From DATARH01 sp963789255 (GTDB taxonomy: Bacteria; Pseudomonadota; Alphaproteobacteria; ATCC43930; CGMCC-115725): a DNA stretch of 64,000 nt. Location of the stretch: positions 744,001 through 808,000 of the forward strand of contig CAWBJW010000001.1 in NCBI GenBank assembly GCA_963789255.1, given 5' to 3'. This document shows, piece after piece, positions 1 through 8,660 of this stretch; the first letter of the stretch is position 1; every line of letters begins with the position of its first letter. A model generated the notes under the pieces. It made no database searches and was not told where the DNA came from. It saw only the letters and a program-made list of their open reading frames with translations. The position numbers and the translations under genes are program-made.

Positions 1-824
1 GGGCAACTCGGGCGGGCCGATGTTCAACATGGATGGCGAGGTCATCGGCATCAACACGGCGATCTATTCGCCCAACGGCGGCTCGATCGGTATCGGCTTT
101 GCCATCCCGTCCAACCTTGCCAAGGCGGTCGTGGACCAGCTGATCCATGAGCCCGATCATATGATGCACCGCGGCTGGCTAGGGGTGCGCATCCAGGCGG
201 TCACCGGGGGGATTGCCGAGAGCCTCGGGCTCGACAAGCCGCAGGGCGCGCTCGTCGCCAGCGTCAACAAAAACGGCCCGGCCGAGACCGGCGGCATTCA
301 GCCCGGCGATGTGATCCTCAACTTTGACGGCAAGCCGGTTCCCGACATGCGTCATCTGCCGCGGCTCGTCGCCGAGGAGACGGTCGGCAAGACCGTGCCC
401 GTGACGGTCTGGCGCAAGCGTCAGCAAACCACGCTTCAGGTCAAGCTCGGCAGGCTCGAGGAGACCGAGCAGGTGGCCGCCAAGGAGCCGGACAAGGCCA
501 AGCCGCCGAAGGAGGACAGCAGCACGGTGACGACGCTCGGCCTTACCCTGTCGAATATCACCCCCGAGCTGAAGGAAAAGTTCTCGCTGGGCGATGACAA
601 GGGGGTCGTCGTTGTCGACGTCGACAAAGGACAGCCCCGCGGCCGACAGGGGGATCAAAGCCGGCGACGTCGTCATGGAAGCCGCGCAGGAGGAGGTCAG
701 CAGCACGAGCCAGGTTACCGGCAGGATCGACGACGCGAAGAAGGCCGGTCGCAGATCGATCCTGCTGCTCGTCGAGCGGCAGGGCGATCTGCGCTTCGTC
801 GCGTTGCGCCTCGACCAAAGTTGA
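1..824 (+). CDS. degP: DegP/HtrA-family periplasmic serine protease, C-terminal part, frameshifted
   Basis: Only the last ~270 residues are in the window. The sequence opens on the catalytic-serine motif GNSGGP (Ser codon 8-10), followed by the rest of the trypsin-like domain, a first PDZ domain (GWLGVRIQ, then GGIQPGDVI), a Lys/Pro/Glu-rich linker near 460-530, and a second PDZ domain. The reading frame changes at the AAAGG run around 626-630: upstream is DVDK, and one base later the frame reads DSPAADRGIKAGDVV and runs to a TGA at 822-824. One surplus base explains this. Such proteases degrade or refold misfolded envelope proteins in the periplasm. The serB-miaA-ilv neighbourhood downstream is common in alphaproteobacteria. 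The identity is secure; whether the frameshift is real is not. Confidence 0.85.
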
Positions 825-841
825 GGTTGGAGGGCCGCCGC

Positions 842-1729
842 TCACCCTCCAACGATCTCGTCGGCGCGGTAGCCTTGGGCGTAAAGCAGGGCCGTCAGAT
901 CGGCGTGGTCGATGCGCCAGCGCGCCACCGCGGCGACCGCCGGCTTGGCGCGGAAGGCGACACCGAGCCCGGCGGCCTCCAGCATTGGCAGGTCGTTGGC
1001 GCCGTCGCCGACGGCGAGCGTCGCCGATCGCGCCACAGCGCACTCCGCGGCCAGTGCCATCAGCGTGTCGCGTTTGGTCTCGCCGGTGACGATCGGTGCC
1101 TGGACCGTTCCGGCAATCCTTCCGTCGGCGACATCGAGCCGATTGGCAACGACCCGGTCGAACCCGAGCTCCGCGGCGATCCTGTCGGCGAAAACGGTAA
1201 ACCCGCCCGAGACCAGGGCGGTTCGCACCCCGCCCGCCCGCGCGGTCGCGACCAATGCCCGCGCTCCCGGCATCAGCCGGATACGCGATGCGGCGTCGTC
1301 GAGCACCGCAGCGGGCAGGCCCTTCAGCAGCGCCACCCGATCGGCGAGCGCGCCGGCGAAGTCGAGTTCGCCGTTCATCGCCCGCCGGGTGATCTCGGCG
1401 ACATGGGCGCGCCGCCCAATGAAATCGGCCAGCTCGTCGAGCATCTCGTTTTCGATGATTGTCGATTCGAGGTCGGCGACCAGCACGCGCTTGCGGCGGC
1501 CGGCCGGCCGCTGGACCAGCACGTCGATCGCGGCGCCGCCGATCGCCTGCCGGGCAGCGGTTGCGGCGGCTTGCCGATCGCTGCCGGCGAGGACGATGTC
1601 GCAGGCCGCGCCAGGGGCGAGCCACTCGGGCGCGCCGGCAACAGGCAGCGCTGCGGCAAGCGCGGCAACCAGGTCGGGCAGGATGCCTGCGGTGCCGGGG
1701 CCGGCGATCACTGTCATGACCAGGCTCAC
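842..1729 (-). CDS. serB: phosphoserine phosphatase SerB
   Basis: A 295-residue HAD-superfamily enzyme that removes phosphate from L-phosphoserine, the last step of serine synthesis. The start is the GTG at 1729, because an AAGGAGG ribosome site lies seven bases upstream; an internal ATG at 1717 is the alternative. Motif I reads VLVADLEST, so the nucleophilic Asp is kept but the second acidic position is Glu where most SerB proteins have Asp. Motif II is ALVSGGF, motif III includes the Lys of GETKRDTL, and motif IV is VGDGANDLPML. The N-terminal ~80 residues match the short regulatory region of alphaproteobacterial SerB. The gene runs convergently to degP and divergently from miaA, 30 bases away. 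Confidence 0.9.
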   Translation of the reverse strand: MSLVMTVIAGPGTAGILPDLVAALAAALPVAGAPEWLAPGAACDIVLAGSDRQAAATAARQAIGGAAIDVLVQRPAGRRKRVLVADLESTIIENEMLDELADFIGRRAHVAEITRRAMNGELDFAGALADRVALLKGLPAAVLDDAASRIRLMPGARALVATARAGGVRTALVSGGFTVFADRIAAELGFDRVVANRLDVADGRIAGTVQAPIVTGETKRDTLMALAAECAVARSATLAVGDGANDLPMLEAAGLGVAFRAKPAVAAVARWRIDHADLTALLYAQGYRADEIVGG

Positions 1730-1759
1730 GATGCGGCCTCCTTTGCCGGCTCGGACGAC

Positions 1760-2725
1760 GTGCCGAGATTGCTTCGTCGAAAAACTGCCCTGCCTCCGGT
1801 CATCCTGATCGCCGGGCCGACGGCGAGCGGCAAATCGGCGCTGGCGCTCGAATTGGCGGCGGCGTTCCGGGGCACGATCATCAACGCCGACAGCCTGCAG
1901 ATCTATCGCGATCTGCGCATCCTGACAGCACGCCCCGATGAAGCGGCGTTGGTCCGTGCGCCGCACCGGCTTTACGGCTTTCTCGATGCCGCCGAGCGCG
2001 GGTCGGTCGGGCACTGGCGGGTGCTGGCGCTCTCCGAGATCGATGCCGCCCATACGGCCGGCCGCTTGCCGATCGTTGTCGGTGGCACCGGACTTTATCT
2101 GCGTGCGCTGCAATATGGTCTCGCATCGATCCCGCCAATCCCCGCCGCAATCTGCGGCGAGGCGGCGGAACTCCATGAAACGCTTGGCGGAGCCGCATTC
2201 CGCGAGCTTCTGAGAGCGCTCGACCCGGTCGCGGCAGCTCGCCTGTCGACGGGCGATCGCCAGCGCCTGATGCGCGCCTTCGCGGTGGTGCGCGCGACCG
2301 GGAGGCCGATCGGCGAGTGGCAGCTTGGCCCAGCGCCCGCCTCGCCCTACCGTTTCGCCTCGCTGCTGCTGATGCCGCCGCGCGAGGCGCTCTACACGAC
2401 CTGCGATGCGCGTTTCCGCGCGATGATCGCGACGGGCGCGCTTGACGAGACGGCGGCGCTGGCAGCGCGCGGGCTCGACCCGGGATTGCCGGCGATGAAG
2501 GCGGTCGGCGTCCCCGAATTGCTGCGCCATCTGCGCGGCGCGATCGACCTCGATGACGCAGTCGCTCTGGCAACGCGCGCGACCAGACGCTACGCGAAAC
2601 GCCAGATGACTTGGTTTCGCCACCAGATGGTCCCGGACCTCGTCCTCAGCGCGCAACTTTCGGGAAGTTTGTTGCAGTGCTCACGTCATTTTATATACGA
2701 TTTTCTGTTGACCAGCCCGACATAG
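1760..2725 (+). CDS. miaA: tRNA dimethylallyltransferase MiaA
   Basis: Transfers a dimethylallyl group to N6 of adenosine 37 in tRNAs that read codons starting with U. The 321-residue protein has the P-loop GPTASGKS near residue 18, the substrate motif NADSLQIY, the VVGGTGLYL motif, and the C-terminal MKAVGVPE and RRYAKRQMTWFR signatures. Length is usual for the family. No ATG exists at the right place: GTG 1760 and TTG 1769 are the candidates. GTG 1760 is chosen because it leaves about 13 residues before the P-loop strand, as in the family; no clear ribosome site is visible. ilvB follows after 84 bases. Confidence 0.9.
   Translation: MPRLLRRKTALPPVILIAGPTASGKSALALELAAAFRGTIINADSLQIYRDLRILTARPDEAALVRAPHRLYGFLDAAERGSVGHWRVLALSEIDAAHTAGRLPIVVGGTGLYLRALQYGLASIPPIPAAICGEAAELHETLGGAAFRELLRALDPVAAARLSTGDRQRLMRAFAVVRATGRPIGEWQLGPAPASPYRFASLLLMPPREALYTTCDARFRAMIATGALDETAALAARGLDPGLPAMKAVGVPELLRHLRGAIDLDDAVALATRATRRYAKRQMTWFRHQMVPDLVLSAQLSGSLLQCSRHFIYDFLLTSPT
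2672..2699 (+). promoter_or_regulatory. possible promoter ahead of ilvB
   Basis: TTGCAG (2672-2677) and TATACG (2694-2699) are separated by 16 bases inside an AT-rich patch at the end of miaA, itself unusual in this GC-rich window. Transcription from here would give a 5' leader of about 100 bases carrying two hairpins before ilvB. This is a sequence match only. Confidence 0.3.
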
Positions 2726-2750
2726 CTGAACTAGGGTGCCGCTCCCCGGA

Positions 2751-2787
2751 CCGGCCATAGGCCGGACCGCCGGGCAGGATTTGCCCG
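2751..2787 (+). promoter_or_regulatory. tandem hairpins in the 5' leader of ilvB
   Basis: Two perfect six-base-pair stems lie back to back between miaA and ilvB: CCGGCC/GGCCGG (2751-2756 with 2760-2765) and CGGGCA/TGCCCG (2771-2776 with 2782-2787). Neither is followed by a T run, so they are not clear terminators. Alphaproteobacterial ilvBN operons such as that of Caulobacter are attenuated, but I found no convincing leader peptide rich in branched-chain codons here. Confidence 0.3.
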
Positions 2788-2809
2788 CCATCCGGTTGAG
2801 GAGAGAGTC

Positions 2810-4573
2810 ATGTCGGCCGAGCCGATCTGCGGAGCGGATATTGTCATCAAGGCGCTCGTCGATCAGGGCGTCGATGTCGTATTCGGCTATCCCGGCGGCG
2901 CGGTCCTGCCGATTTACAACTCGCTGTTCAAGCAGAACGCGCTGCGCCACATTTTGGTGCGCCAGGAGGGCGGCGCGGTCCACGCCGCCGAAGGCTATGC
3001 CCGCTCGACCGGGCGGGTCGGGGTGGTGCTGGTGACGAGCGGCCCGGGGGCGACCAACGCGGTGACCGGGCTGACCGACGCGCTGATGGATTCGGTGCCG
3101 ATCGTCTGCCTGACCGGGCAGGTGCCGACCCACCTGATCGGCAACGACGCGTTCCAGGAAGCCGACACGACCGGCATCACCCGGCCGTGCACCAAGCACA
3201 ATTATCTGGTCAAGGACGTCGCCGACCTGGCGCGCGTCATGCACGAGGCGTTTTACGTTGCCCGGAGCGGCCGGCCCGGGCCGGTGGTGGTCGATCTGCC
3301 CAAGGACATCCTGTTCGCCTCGGCGATCTATAGCGGGCCGGAGCAGGAGCGGCACAAGAGCTATCGCCCGCAGATGCAGGCCGACCCGGCGCGGGTCGCC
3401 GAAGCGGTGGCTCTGATCGCCGCATCAAAGCGGCCGCTGTTTTACGGCGGCGGCGGGCTCATCAATTCAGGCCTCGAAGCCTGCGCCCGGTTTACCGAGC
3501 TGGTGCGCCTCATTGATGCGCCGTGCACGCTGACCCTGATGGGGCTGGGGGCGCTCCCGGCGAGCGACCCGCATTTCCTCGGCATGGTCGGCATGCACGG
3601 CATGTACGAATCGAACATGGCGATGCACGGCTGCGATCTGTTGATCGCGATCGGATCGCGCTTCGACGACCGGGTGACCGGAAGGCTCAACGCCTTCTCG
3701 CCCGGCTCGAAAAAGATCCACATCGATATCGATCCGTCTTCGATCAACAAGAACGTCCGGATCGATGTGCCGCTGCTCGGCGATTGCGGCGAGGTGCTGG
3801 GCGCATTGCTGGCGCAATGGCGCAAGGCCGCACCACGCACGGATGGCGCGGTGCGCAAGGCCTGGTGGCGCCAGATCGACGCGTGGCGGGCGCGCGATTG
3901 CCTGCGCTACGACCGGGCGCGCCGCGACGTGATCAAGCCGCAATACGCGCTGGAGCGCCTCTATGCGTTGACCCAGGGGCGCGATCCGTACATCACCACC
4001 GAGGTCGGCCAGCATCAGATGTGGGCCGCCCAGTTCCTTCGGTTCGACAAGCCCTATCACTGGATGACGTCGGGCGGGCTCGGCACGATGGGCTATGGCC
4101 TGCCGGCCGCGGTTGGGGTGCAGGTCGCTCACCCGGACGCGCTGGTCATCGACGTCGCCGGCGAGGCCTCGATCCTGATGAACATCCAGGAGATGTCGAC
4201 GATCGCGCAGTACCGCCTGCCGGTGAAGGCCTTCATCCTCAACAACCAATACATGGGCATGGTGCGGCAGTGGCAGGAGCTGCTGCACGGCGGGCGCTAT
4301 TCCGAGAGCTACACCGCGGCGCTGCCGGATTTCGTCAAGCTCGCTGACGCGTTCGGCGCGGTCGGGAGGCGGGTCGAGCGGCCCGACGAGGTCGACGACG
4401 CGATCCGCGAGATGATCGACACACCGCGCGCCTTCATTCTCGATGTCGCGGTCGACCAGGCCGAGAACTGCTTCCCGATGATCCCCTCGGGCGCTGCCCA
4501 CAACGAGATGCTGCTCGGCCCTGCCGACAAGGCGGAGCAGCCGGTCTCCGAAGAGGGTATGGTGCTGGTGTGA
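2810..4573 (+). CDS. ilvB: acetolactate synthase large (catalytic) subunit
   Basis: The 587-residue thiamin-diphosphate enzyme joins two pyruvates, or pyruvate and 2-oxobutyrate, in the first common step of valine, leucine and isoleucine synthesis. Visible are the N-terminal TPP domain with GYPGGAVLPIY and the catalytic Glu of VRQEGGAVHAAEGYAR, the central FAD domain (IGSRFDDRVTGR), and the C-terminal TPP domain with GGLGTMGYGLPAA. The usual Mg-binding GDG is replaced by AGE (VIDVAGEASILMN), with NNQYMGMVRQWQE following. A GAGGAG ribosome site precedes ATG 2810. ilvH follows after a 179-base gap filled by a palindromic repeat. ilvB/ilvI naming cannot be settled from sequence. Confidence 0.95.
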   Translation: MSAEPICGADIVIKALVDQGVDVVFGYPGGAVLPIYNSLFKQNALRHILVRQEGGAVHAAEGYARSTGRVGVVLVTSGPGATNAVTGLTDALMDSVPIVCLTGQVPTHLIGNDAFQEADTTGITRPCTKHNYLVKDVADLARVMHEAFYVARSGRPGPVVVDLPKDILFASAIYSGPEQERHKSYRPQMQADPARVAEAVALIAASKRPLFYGGGGLINSGLEACARFTELVRLIDAPCTLTLMGLGALPASDPHFLGMVGMHGMYESNMAMHGCDLLIAIGSRFDDRVTGRLNAFSPGSKKIHIDIDPSSINKNVRIDVPLLGDCGEVLGALLAQWRKAAPRTDGAVRKAWWRQIDAWRARDCLRYDRARRDVIKPQYALERLYALTQGRDPYITTEVGQHQMWAAQFLRFDKPYHWMTSGGLGTMGYGLPAAVGVQVAHPDALVIDVAGEASILMNIQEMSTIAQYRLPVKAFILNNQYMGMVRQWQELLHGGRYSESYTAALPDFVKLADAFGAVGRRVERPDEVDDAIREMIDTPRAFILDVAVDQAENCFPMIPSGAAHNEMLLGPADKAEQPVSEEGMVLV

Positions 4574-4591
4574 CAATGCAGGCGGCGTCGG

Positions 4592-4740
4592 CGGTTCCTC
4601 CCCCGCGAAGCGGGGAGGGGAACCATGCGACGCATGGTGGAGGGGGCGTTCGCCGGCCCGCGATCCATTTCCGGGTGCTGCGGCGGCCCCCTCCGGCTTG
4701 CTTTGCTCGCCACCTCCCCCGTGATGCGGGGGAGGAACCA
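4592..4740. repeat. composite palindromic repeat between ilvB and ilvH (family A)
   Basis: Two short hairpins (TCCCCCGC...GCGGGGAGG at the left, CCTCCCCC...GGGGGAGG at the right) frame a middle part, and the outer edges GGTTCCTCCCCC and GGGGGAGGAACC are inverted copies of each other, so the whole unit is palindromic. Related units occur at 6751, 11506, 34192, 42824, 43246 and 47952. It sits between two genes that are presumably cotranscribed, so it will be part of the ilv mRNA and may affect processing or stability. Confidence 0.75.
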
Positions 4741-4752
4741 GCTAAGACAGCT

Positions 4753-5262
4753 ATGCAGACCGACACCATCGAACGGCACACGATTGCGGTGCTGGTCGCC
4801 AACGAGCCGGGGATTCTCGCCCGCGTCGTTGGGCTGTTTTCCGGGCGCGGTTACAATATCGACAGCCTGACCGTCGCCGAGGTTGATCGCACGAACAGCC
4901 TGTCGCGGATTACGATTGTGACCTCGGGCACGCCTATGATCATTGAGCAGATCAAGGCCCAGCTGGCGCGCCTCGTGCCGGTGCACAAGGTGCACGATCT
5001 GACCGACGAGGGCCCGTCCGTCGAGCGCGAGATGGCGCTGATCAAGGTCGCCGGGAAGGGCGAATCTCGCATCGAATCGTTGCGCCTTGCCGACATCTTC
5101 CGGGCGCGGGTCGTCGATTCGACGACCGAGAGCTTTGTCTTCGAGATGACCGGGTCGAGCGAGAAGCTCAACGCCTTCATCGCGCTGATGGATCCCTTGG
5201 GCCTCGTTGAGGTGTCGCGCACCGGCACCGTCGCGATCGCCCGCGGCCCGGCGCGGTTTTGA
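4753..5262 (+). CDS. ilvH: acetolactate synthase small (regulatory) subunit
   Basis: The 169-residue partner of IlvB confers feedback inhibition by valine and raises catalytic activity. An N-terminal ACT domain starts at residue 7 (HTIAVLVANEPGILARVVGLFSGRGYN, here quoted in pieces: NEPGILARVVGLF and RGYNIDSLTV), followed by the C-terminal ferredoxin-like domain (ALIKVAG, SFVFEMTGS, LVEVSRTGTVAIARGP). ATG 4753 is chosen because the extension upstream is read from the repeat element. Length is normal. Confidence 0.93.
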   Translation: MQTDTIERHTIAVLVANEPGILARVVGLFSGRGYNIDSLTVAEVDRTNSLSRITIVTSGTPMIIEQIKAQLARLVPVHKVHDLTDEGPSVEREMALIKVAGKGESRIESLRLADIFRARVVDSTTESFVFEMTGSSEKLNAFIALMDPLGLVEVSRTGTVAIARGPARF

Positions 5263-5277
5263 AGCGGTCTCCCGGCA

Positions 5278-5703
5278 ATGAAACGGACCGCCATGGCATT
5301 TCTTGTCGCCCCTTTGTGGGTACCTATTATCATCATATTAATGGGCGCTTTCTTTTCTCTACCCTTCGAGGCGGTCGCGTTCTTCAGTACCGTTTTCGTA
5401 TATGGTGGAATGCTAGCGCTCGGTCTCCCCCTGTTTTTTATCCTTCGATGGTTTCGCATTACCGCTATCTGGGTAGCCCCTCTTTGCGGATTGCTGATCG
5501 GAGTTCTGACATGGCTGAGCTTCTTGGTGTGGTTTAGCGTGACGATAGGACGCCCGTCGCTTGCTTTCGTACGAGATATGGCGGAGTACCCAGCCAACTC
5601 GGCATTTCTCATCGTAGCAGGCGCGATCGGGGCCATAGTGGGTGCGATCCTGTGGTGGATTGCGCGCCCGGATCTATCTCGTGAGGTTCACGGAGGGAGT
5701 TAA
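5278..5703 (+). CDS. unidentified four-helix membrane protein between ilvH and ilvC
   Basis: I do not recognise this 141-residue protein. It has four hydrophobic stretches of membrane-spanning length, around residues 8-30, 33-56, 62-88 and 109-130, with short connecting loops and a charged tail. Base composition and codon use differ sharply from its neighbours (many ATT, TTA, ATA and A/T-ending codons), which suggests recent acquisition. Its stop TAA (5701-5703) is three bases from the ilvC start, and the GGAGGG ribosome site of ilvC lies in its last codons, so it is now built into the ilv transcription unit. ATG 5278 or ATG 5290 could be the start; neither has a strong ribosome site. Confidence 0.65.
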   Translation: MKRTAMAFLVAPLWVPIIIILMGAFFSLPFEAVAFFSTVFVYGGMLALGLPLFFILRWFRITAIWVAPLCGLLIGVLTWLSFLVWFSVTIGRPSLAFVRDMAEYPANSAFLIVAGAIGAIVGAILWWIARPDLSREVHGGS

Positions 5704-5706
5704 GAA

Positions 5707-6726
5707 ATGCGCGTATACTATGATCGCGATGCGGATGTGAACCTGGTCAAATCGAAGAAGGTCGCGGTCATCGGCTACGGCAGCCAGGGCCACGCCCACG
5801 CCAACAATTTGCGCGACAGCGGGGTGAAGGACGTCGTCGTCGCGCTGCGCCCGGGCTCGGCTTCGGCGCAGAAGGCGGAAGCCGCCGGCCTCAAGGTGAT
5901 GACCGGGGCCGAGGCGGCGAAATGGGCCGACATCGTCATGGTGCTGGCGCCCGACGAATTGCAGGCGCAGCTCTACGCCAGCGACCTGCGCGCCAACATG
6001 CGCGAGGGCGCCGCGCTCGCCGTCGCGCATGGCCTCAGCATCCATTTCCGACTGATCGAGCCGCGCCCCGACCTCGATGTGTTCATGATCGCGCCGAAGG
6101 GGCCGGGACACACGGTGCGCTCGGAATATCTGCGCGGCGGCGGCGTGCCGTGCCTCGTCGCGGTCGAGCAGAACCCGTCGGGCAACGCGCTCGAGATCGC
6201 GCTCAGCTACGCCTCGGCGATCGGCGGCGGGCGCGCCGGGGTCATCGAAACGACGTTCCGCGAGGAATGCGAGACCGATTTGTTCGGCGAGCAGACGGTG
6301 CTGTGCGGCGGGTTGACCTCGCTGATCCTCGCCGGGTTCGAAACCCTGGTCGAGGCCGGCTACGCGCCGGAGATGGCCTATTTCGAGTGCTGTCACGAAG
6401 TGAAGCTGATCGTCGATCTGATCTATGAGGGCGGCATCGCCAACATGCGCTATTCGGTCTCCAACACCGCCGAATATGGCGACTACTCGCGCGGCCCCCG
6501 GGTCATCGACGAGCATGTCCGGGCCGAGATGAAGAAGATCCTCGGCGACATCCAATGCGGCCGCTTCGCCCGCGAATGGGTGCTCGAAAACACCGCCGGC
6601 CAGCCCAGCTTCAAGGCCTTGCGCCGGCGCGCCGCCGAGCACCCGATCGAGGAGGTCGGCGAGCGATTGCGCGCGATGATGCCGTGGATCAAGCAGAACG
6701 CGCTGGTCGACAAGAGCAAGAACTGA
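5707..6726 (+). CDS. ilvC: ketol-acid reductoisomerase IlvC (class I)
   Basis: The 339-residue enzyme isomerises and reduces acetolactate or acetohydroxybutyrate with NADPH and Mg. The N-terminal Rossmann motif is GYGSQGHAHANNLRDSG, then the conserved PKGPGH and the helical domain with ETTFREECETDLFGEQ, FECCHEVKLIVDLIYEGG and MRYSVSNTAEYGD. Its length is that of class I enzymes. GGAGGG nine bases before ATG 5707 is the ribosome site, within the preceding gene, implying translational coupling. Confidence 0.96.
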   Translation: MRVYYDRDADVNLVKSKKVAVIGYGSQGHAHANNLRDSGVKDVVVALRPGSASAQKAEAAGLKVMTGAEAAKWADIVMVLAPDELQAQLYASDLRANMREGAALAVAHGLSIHFRLIEPRPDLDVFMIAPKGPGHTVRSEYLRGGGVPCLVAVEQNPSGNALEIALSYASAIGGGRAGVIETTFREECETDLFGEQTVLCGGLTSLILAGFETLVEAGYAPEMAYFECCHEVKLIVDLIYEGGIANMRYSVSNTAEYGDYSRGPRVIDEHVRAEMKKILGDIQCGRFAREWVLENTAGQPSFKALRRRAAEHPIEEVGERLRAMMPWIKQNALVDKSKN

Positions 6727-6750
6727 GCCGCCAGCACCGGTGCGGCCGCG

Positions 6751-6870
6751 CCCCTCACCCCAACCCTCTCCCCGCAGGACGGGGAGAGGGCGGGACCCGC
6801 GCGCTGTCATCAACCCTTCCCCGGTCGCCGGGGAGGGCAGGGTGGGGGCAAGGCGGGAGGGGGAGGGACC
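6751..6870. repeat. family A palindromic repeats upstream of glgA
   Basis: Two units: CTCTCCCCG...CGGGGAGAG at 6766-6788 and CCTTCCCCGG...CCGGGGAGGG at about 6815-6836, flanked by CCTCACCCCAACC and by AGGGTGGGGGCAAGG. They fill the gap between ilvC and glgA. They are open in the glgA frame, so gene finders may extend glgA into them. Confidence 0.7.
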
Positions 6871-6883
6871 GATCCCGGCACAG

Positions 6884-8350
6884 GTGTCGCCATTGCGCGT
6901 CCTGCATGCTGCGGCCGAGCTGTTCCCGTGGGCCAAGACCGGGGGTCTCGGCGACGTTGTGGCGGGTCTGCCGCCGGCCTTGATCGCCTGCGGCGTCGAT
7001 GCCCGCCTCGTACTGCCGGGTTTTGCCGGATTTGTCGATGCGTTCGAGCTGGGCCAGTCGCTGAGGCTGCCGACGCCCTTTGCGCTCGAGCGGGTGCGGG
7101 TCGCACGGGCAATGGTGCCGGGGAGAGGGGTCGCCGCCTACATCGTCGACCATCCGGCGTTTTATGACCGGCCCGGCAACCCCTACGCTGCGCCCGACGG
7201 CGGCGACTGGCCCGACAACCACCGCCGTTTTGCGCTTCTCGGCTGGGTCGCCGCGGCGCTCGCCCAGGGCGCCGACCCGAACTGGCGGCCCGACATCCTG
7301 CATTGCCATGATTGGCATGCCGGGCTTGCCCCGGCCTATATCAGGGTTGCCGGCAGCGCCGTGCCGAGCGTTTTCACGATCCACAACCTTGCCTATCAGG
7401 GCGTCTTCCCCGCCGCAGATTTCCCCGACCTGGCGTTGCCGCCGAGCTTTTTCGCGATCGACGGGATCGAGTTCTACGGCGGGCTGTCGTTCCTCAAGGC
7501 GGGGCTGTTCTATGCCGACCGGCTGACGACGGTCAGCCCGACCTATGCGCGCGAGATCCAGACCCCGGCTTTCGGCGTGGGTTTCGACGGGTTGTTGCGC
7601 GCCCGCGCCGATGTGCTGAGCGGCATCCTGAACGGCGTCGATCCAGCGATATGGTCGCCGGCAAACGACGCGTTGCTGCCGCTTCAATACGGCGTCGATA
7701 ATATGGCAGCGGGAAAAGCGGCGGCGAAAGCGGCCTTGGAGCGCCGCTTCGGCTTGGCGGAGCAGCCGGCCGGCCTACTGTTGGGCGCGGTCACCCGGCT
7801 GACCCCGCAAAAGGGCTTCGACCTCCTCCTTGCTGCCTTGCCCGGGCTGATCGCTCTCGGCGGCCGTCTCGTGCTGCTCGGCAGCGGCGATGCCGATCTC
7901 GAAGCGGGCATCGGCGCGGCGGCAGGGGCTTATCCCGGACGGGTCGGGGTGGTCCTCGGCTATGACGAGGGGCTGTCGCATCTGATCATCGCGGGCAGCG
8001 ACAGCATCATTATGCCGTCGCGCTTCGAGCCGTGCGGGCTGACCCAACTCTACGCGCTGCGCTACGGCACGCTGCCGCTGGTGCGCCGCACCGGAGGCCT
8101 CGCCGACACCGTCGTCGACGCCAACGCCGTGACCCTGGCCGACGGCAGCGCGACCGGCTTTGTCTTCGATGAGGCAACCCCCGAAGGCCTGCTTGGCGCA
8201 GCCCAGCGCGCGACCGCGCTCTACCGCGACCGGGCCAGCTGGCAGCGCACGATGCGCCAGGCAATGACCCGCGATTTCAGCTGGGAAGCCGCGGCGCGGC
8301 AGTATGTGGCGCTCTATCGAGAACTATCGTCAAGCGTCCGGCATGGTTAA
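6884..8350 (+). CDS. glgA: glycogen synthase GlgA (ADP-glucose dependent)
   Basis: The 488-residue GT5 glycosyltransferase adds glucose from ADP-glucose to glycogen. The N-terminal domain shows the KTGGLGDVV loop at about residue 16 and the HCHDWHAGL motif; the C-terminal domain shows VTRLTPQKGFDLL, the catalytic region MPSRFEPCGLTQLYALRYGT and RTGGLADTV. GTG 6884 is chosen as the start because an upstream ATG at 6740 would make the protein read through a palindromic repeat, and family members begin just before the LRVLHAAAE strand. No glgB, glgC or glgP is next to it, so it is an isolated gene behind ilvC. Confidence 0.92.
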   Translation: MSPLRVLHAAAELFPWAKTGGLGDVVAGLPPALIACGVDARLVLPGFAGFVDAFELGQSLRLPTPFALERVRVARAMVPGRGVAAYIVDHPAFYDRPGNPYAAPDGGDWPDNHRRFALLGWVAAALAQGADPNWRPDILHCHDWHAGLAPAYIRVAGSAVPSVFTIHNLAYQGVFPAADFPDLALPPSFFAIDGIEFYGGLSFLKAGLFYADRLTTVSPTYAREIQTPAFGVGFDGLLRARADVLSGILNGVDPAIWSPANDALLPLQYGVDNMAAGKAAAKAALERRFGLAEQPAGLLLGAVTRLTPQKGFDLLLAALPGLIALGGRLVLLGSGDADLEAGIGAAAGAYPGRVGVVLGYDEGLSHLIIAGSDSIIMPSRFEPCGLTQLYALRYGTLPLVRRTGGLADTVVDANAVTLADGSATGFVFDEATPEGLLGAAQRATALYRDRASWQRTMRQAMTRDFSWEAAARQYVALYRELSSSVRHG

Positions 8351-8399
8351 CTCACCCGTTGATCGCGCCTTGATCGCGTCAAGTGCCGAACAGACCGCT

Positions 8400-8640
8400 T
8401 CAACAAATTCTGCGCGGCTCGCTGCTTTCCGCAGCTCTGGGCATGAGGTGGGTCCGGTCGCCGTATCCGGCAAGTAGACCGGCTACCGATATATCTTCAT
8501 CCAACGCCTCCCAATGGAGACCGCGGCTGCCTGTACGCTTCCTGCTCTCTGCGGCTCGCCCGCAGCAGGCGCGGGAACCAGGCGAGCGGGACACCGAGTG
8601 TGCGCCCGTCGGAAAGCTCCACCCACATGCGATCATCATC
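8400..8640 (-). pseudogene. decayed DUF2442 gene
   Basis: In one minus frame the stretch FDDDRMWVELSDGRTLGVPLAWFPRLLRAS (quoted in parts: MWVELSDGRTLGVPLAWFPR) runs into a stop after about residue 40. In a second frame the family's C-terminal signature HWEALDEDISVAGLLAG continues to a stop at 8400. Both halves match DUF2442 proteins, which are normally 80-100 residues, so the gene is broken by a frameshift, probably with a small deletion, near 8505-8525. It follows the DUF4160 remnant directly, the usual order of this two-gene cassette, which resembles toxin-antitoxin loci. Recognition is from memory of the family. Confidence 0.6.
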
Positions 8641-8660
8641 GAAGGTGGGCGCCCGTCGCC

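Noticed and set aside
20..2725. One 901-codon plus frame from degP to miaA
   Set aside because: It joins the end of DegP, the antisense of serB and MiaA only because the GC-rich frame lacks stops; the middle has no domain and DegP clearly shifts frame at ~628.
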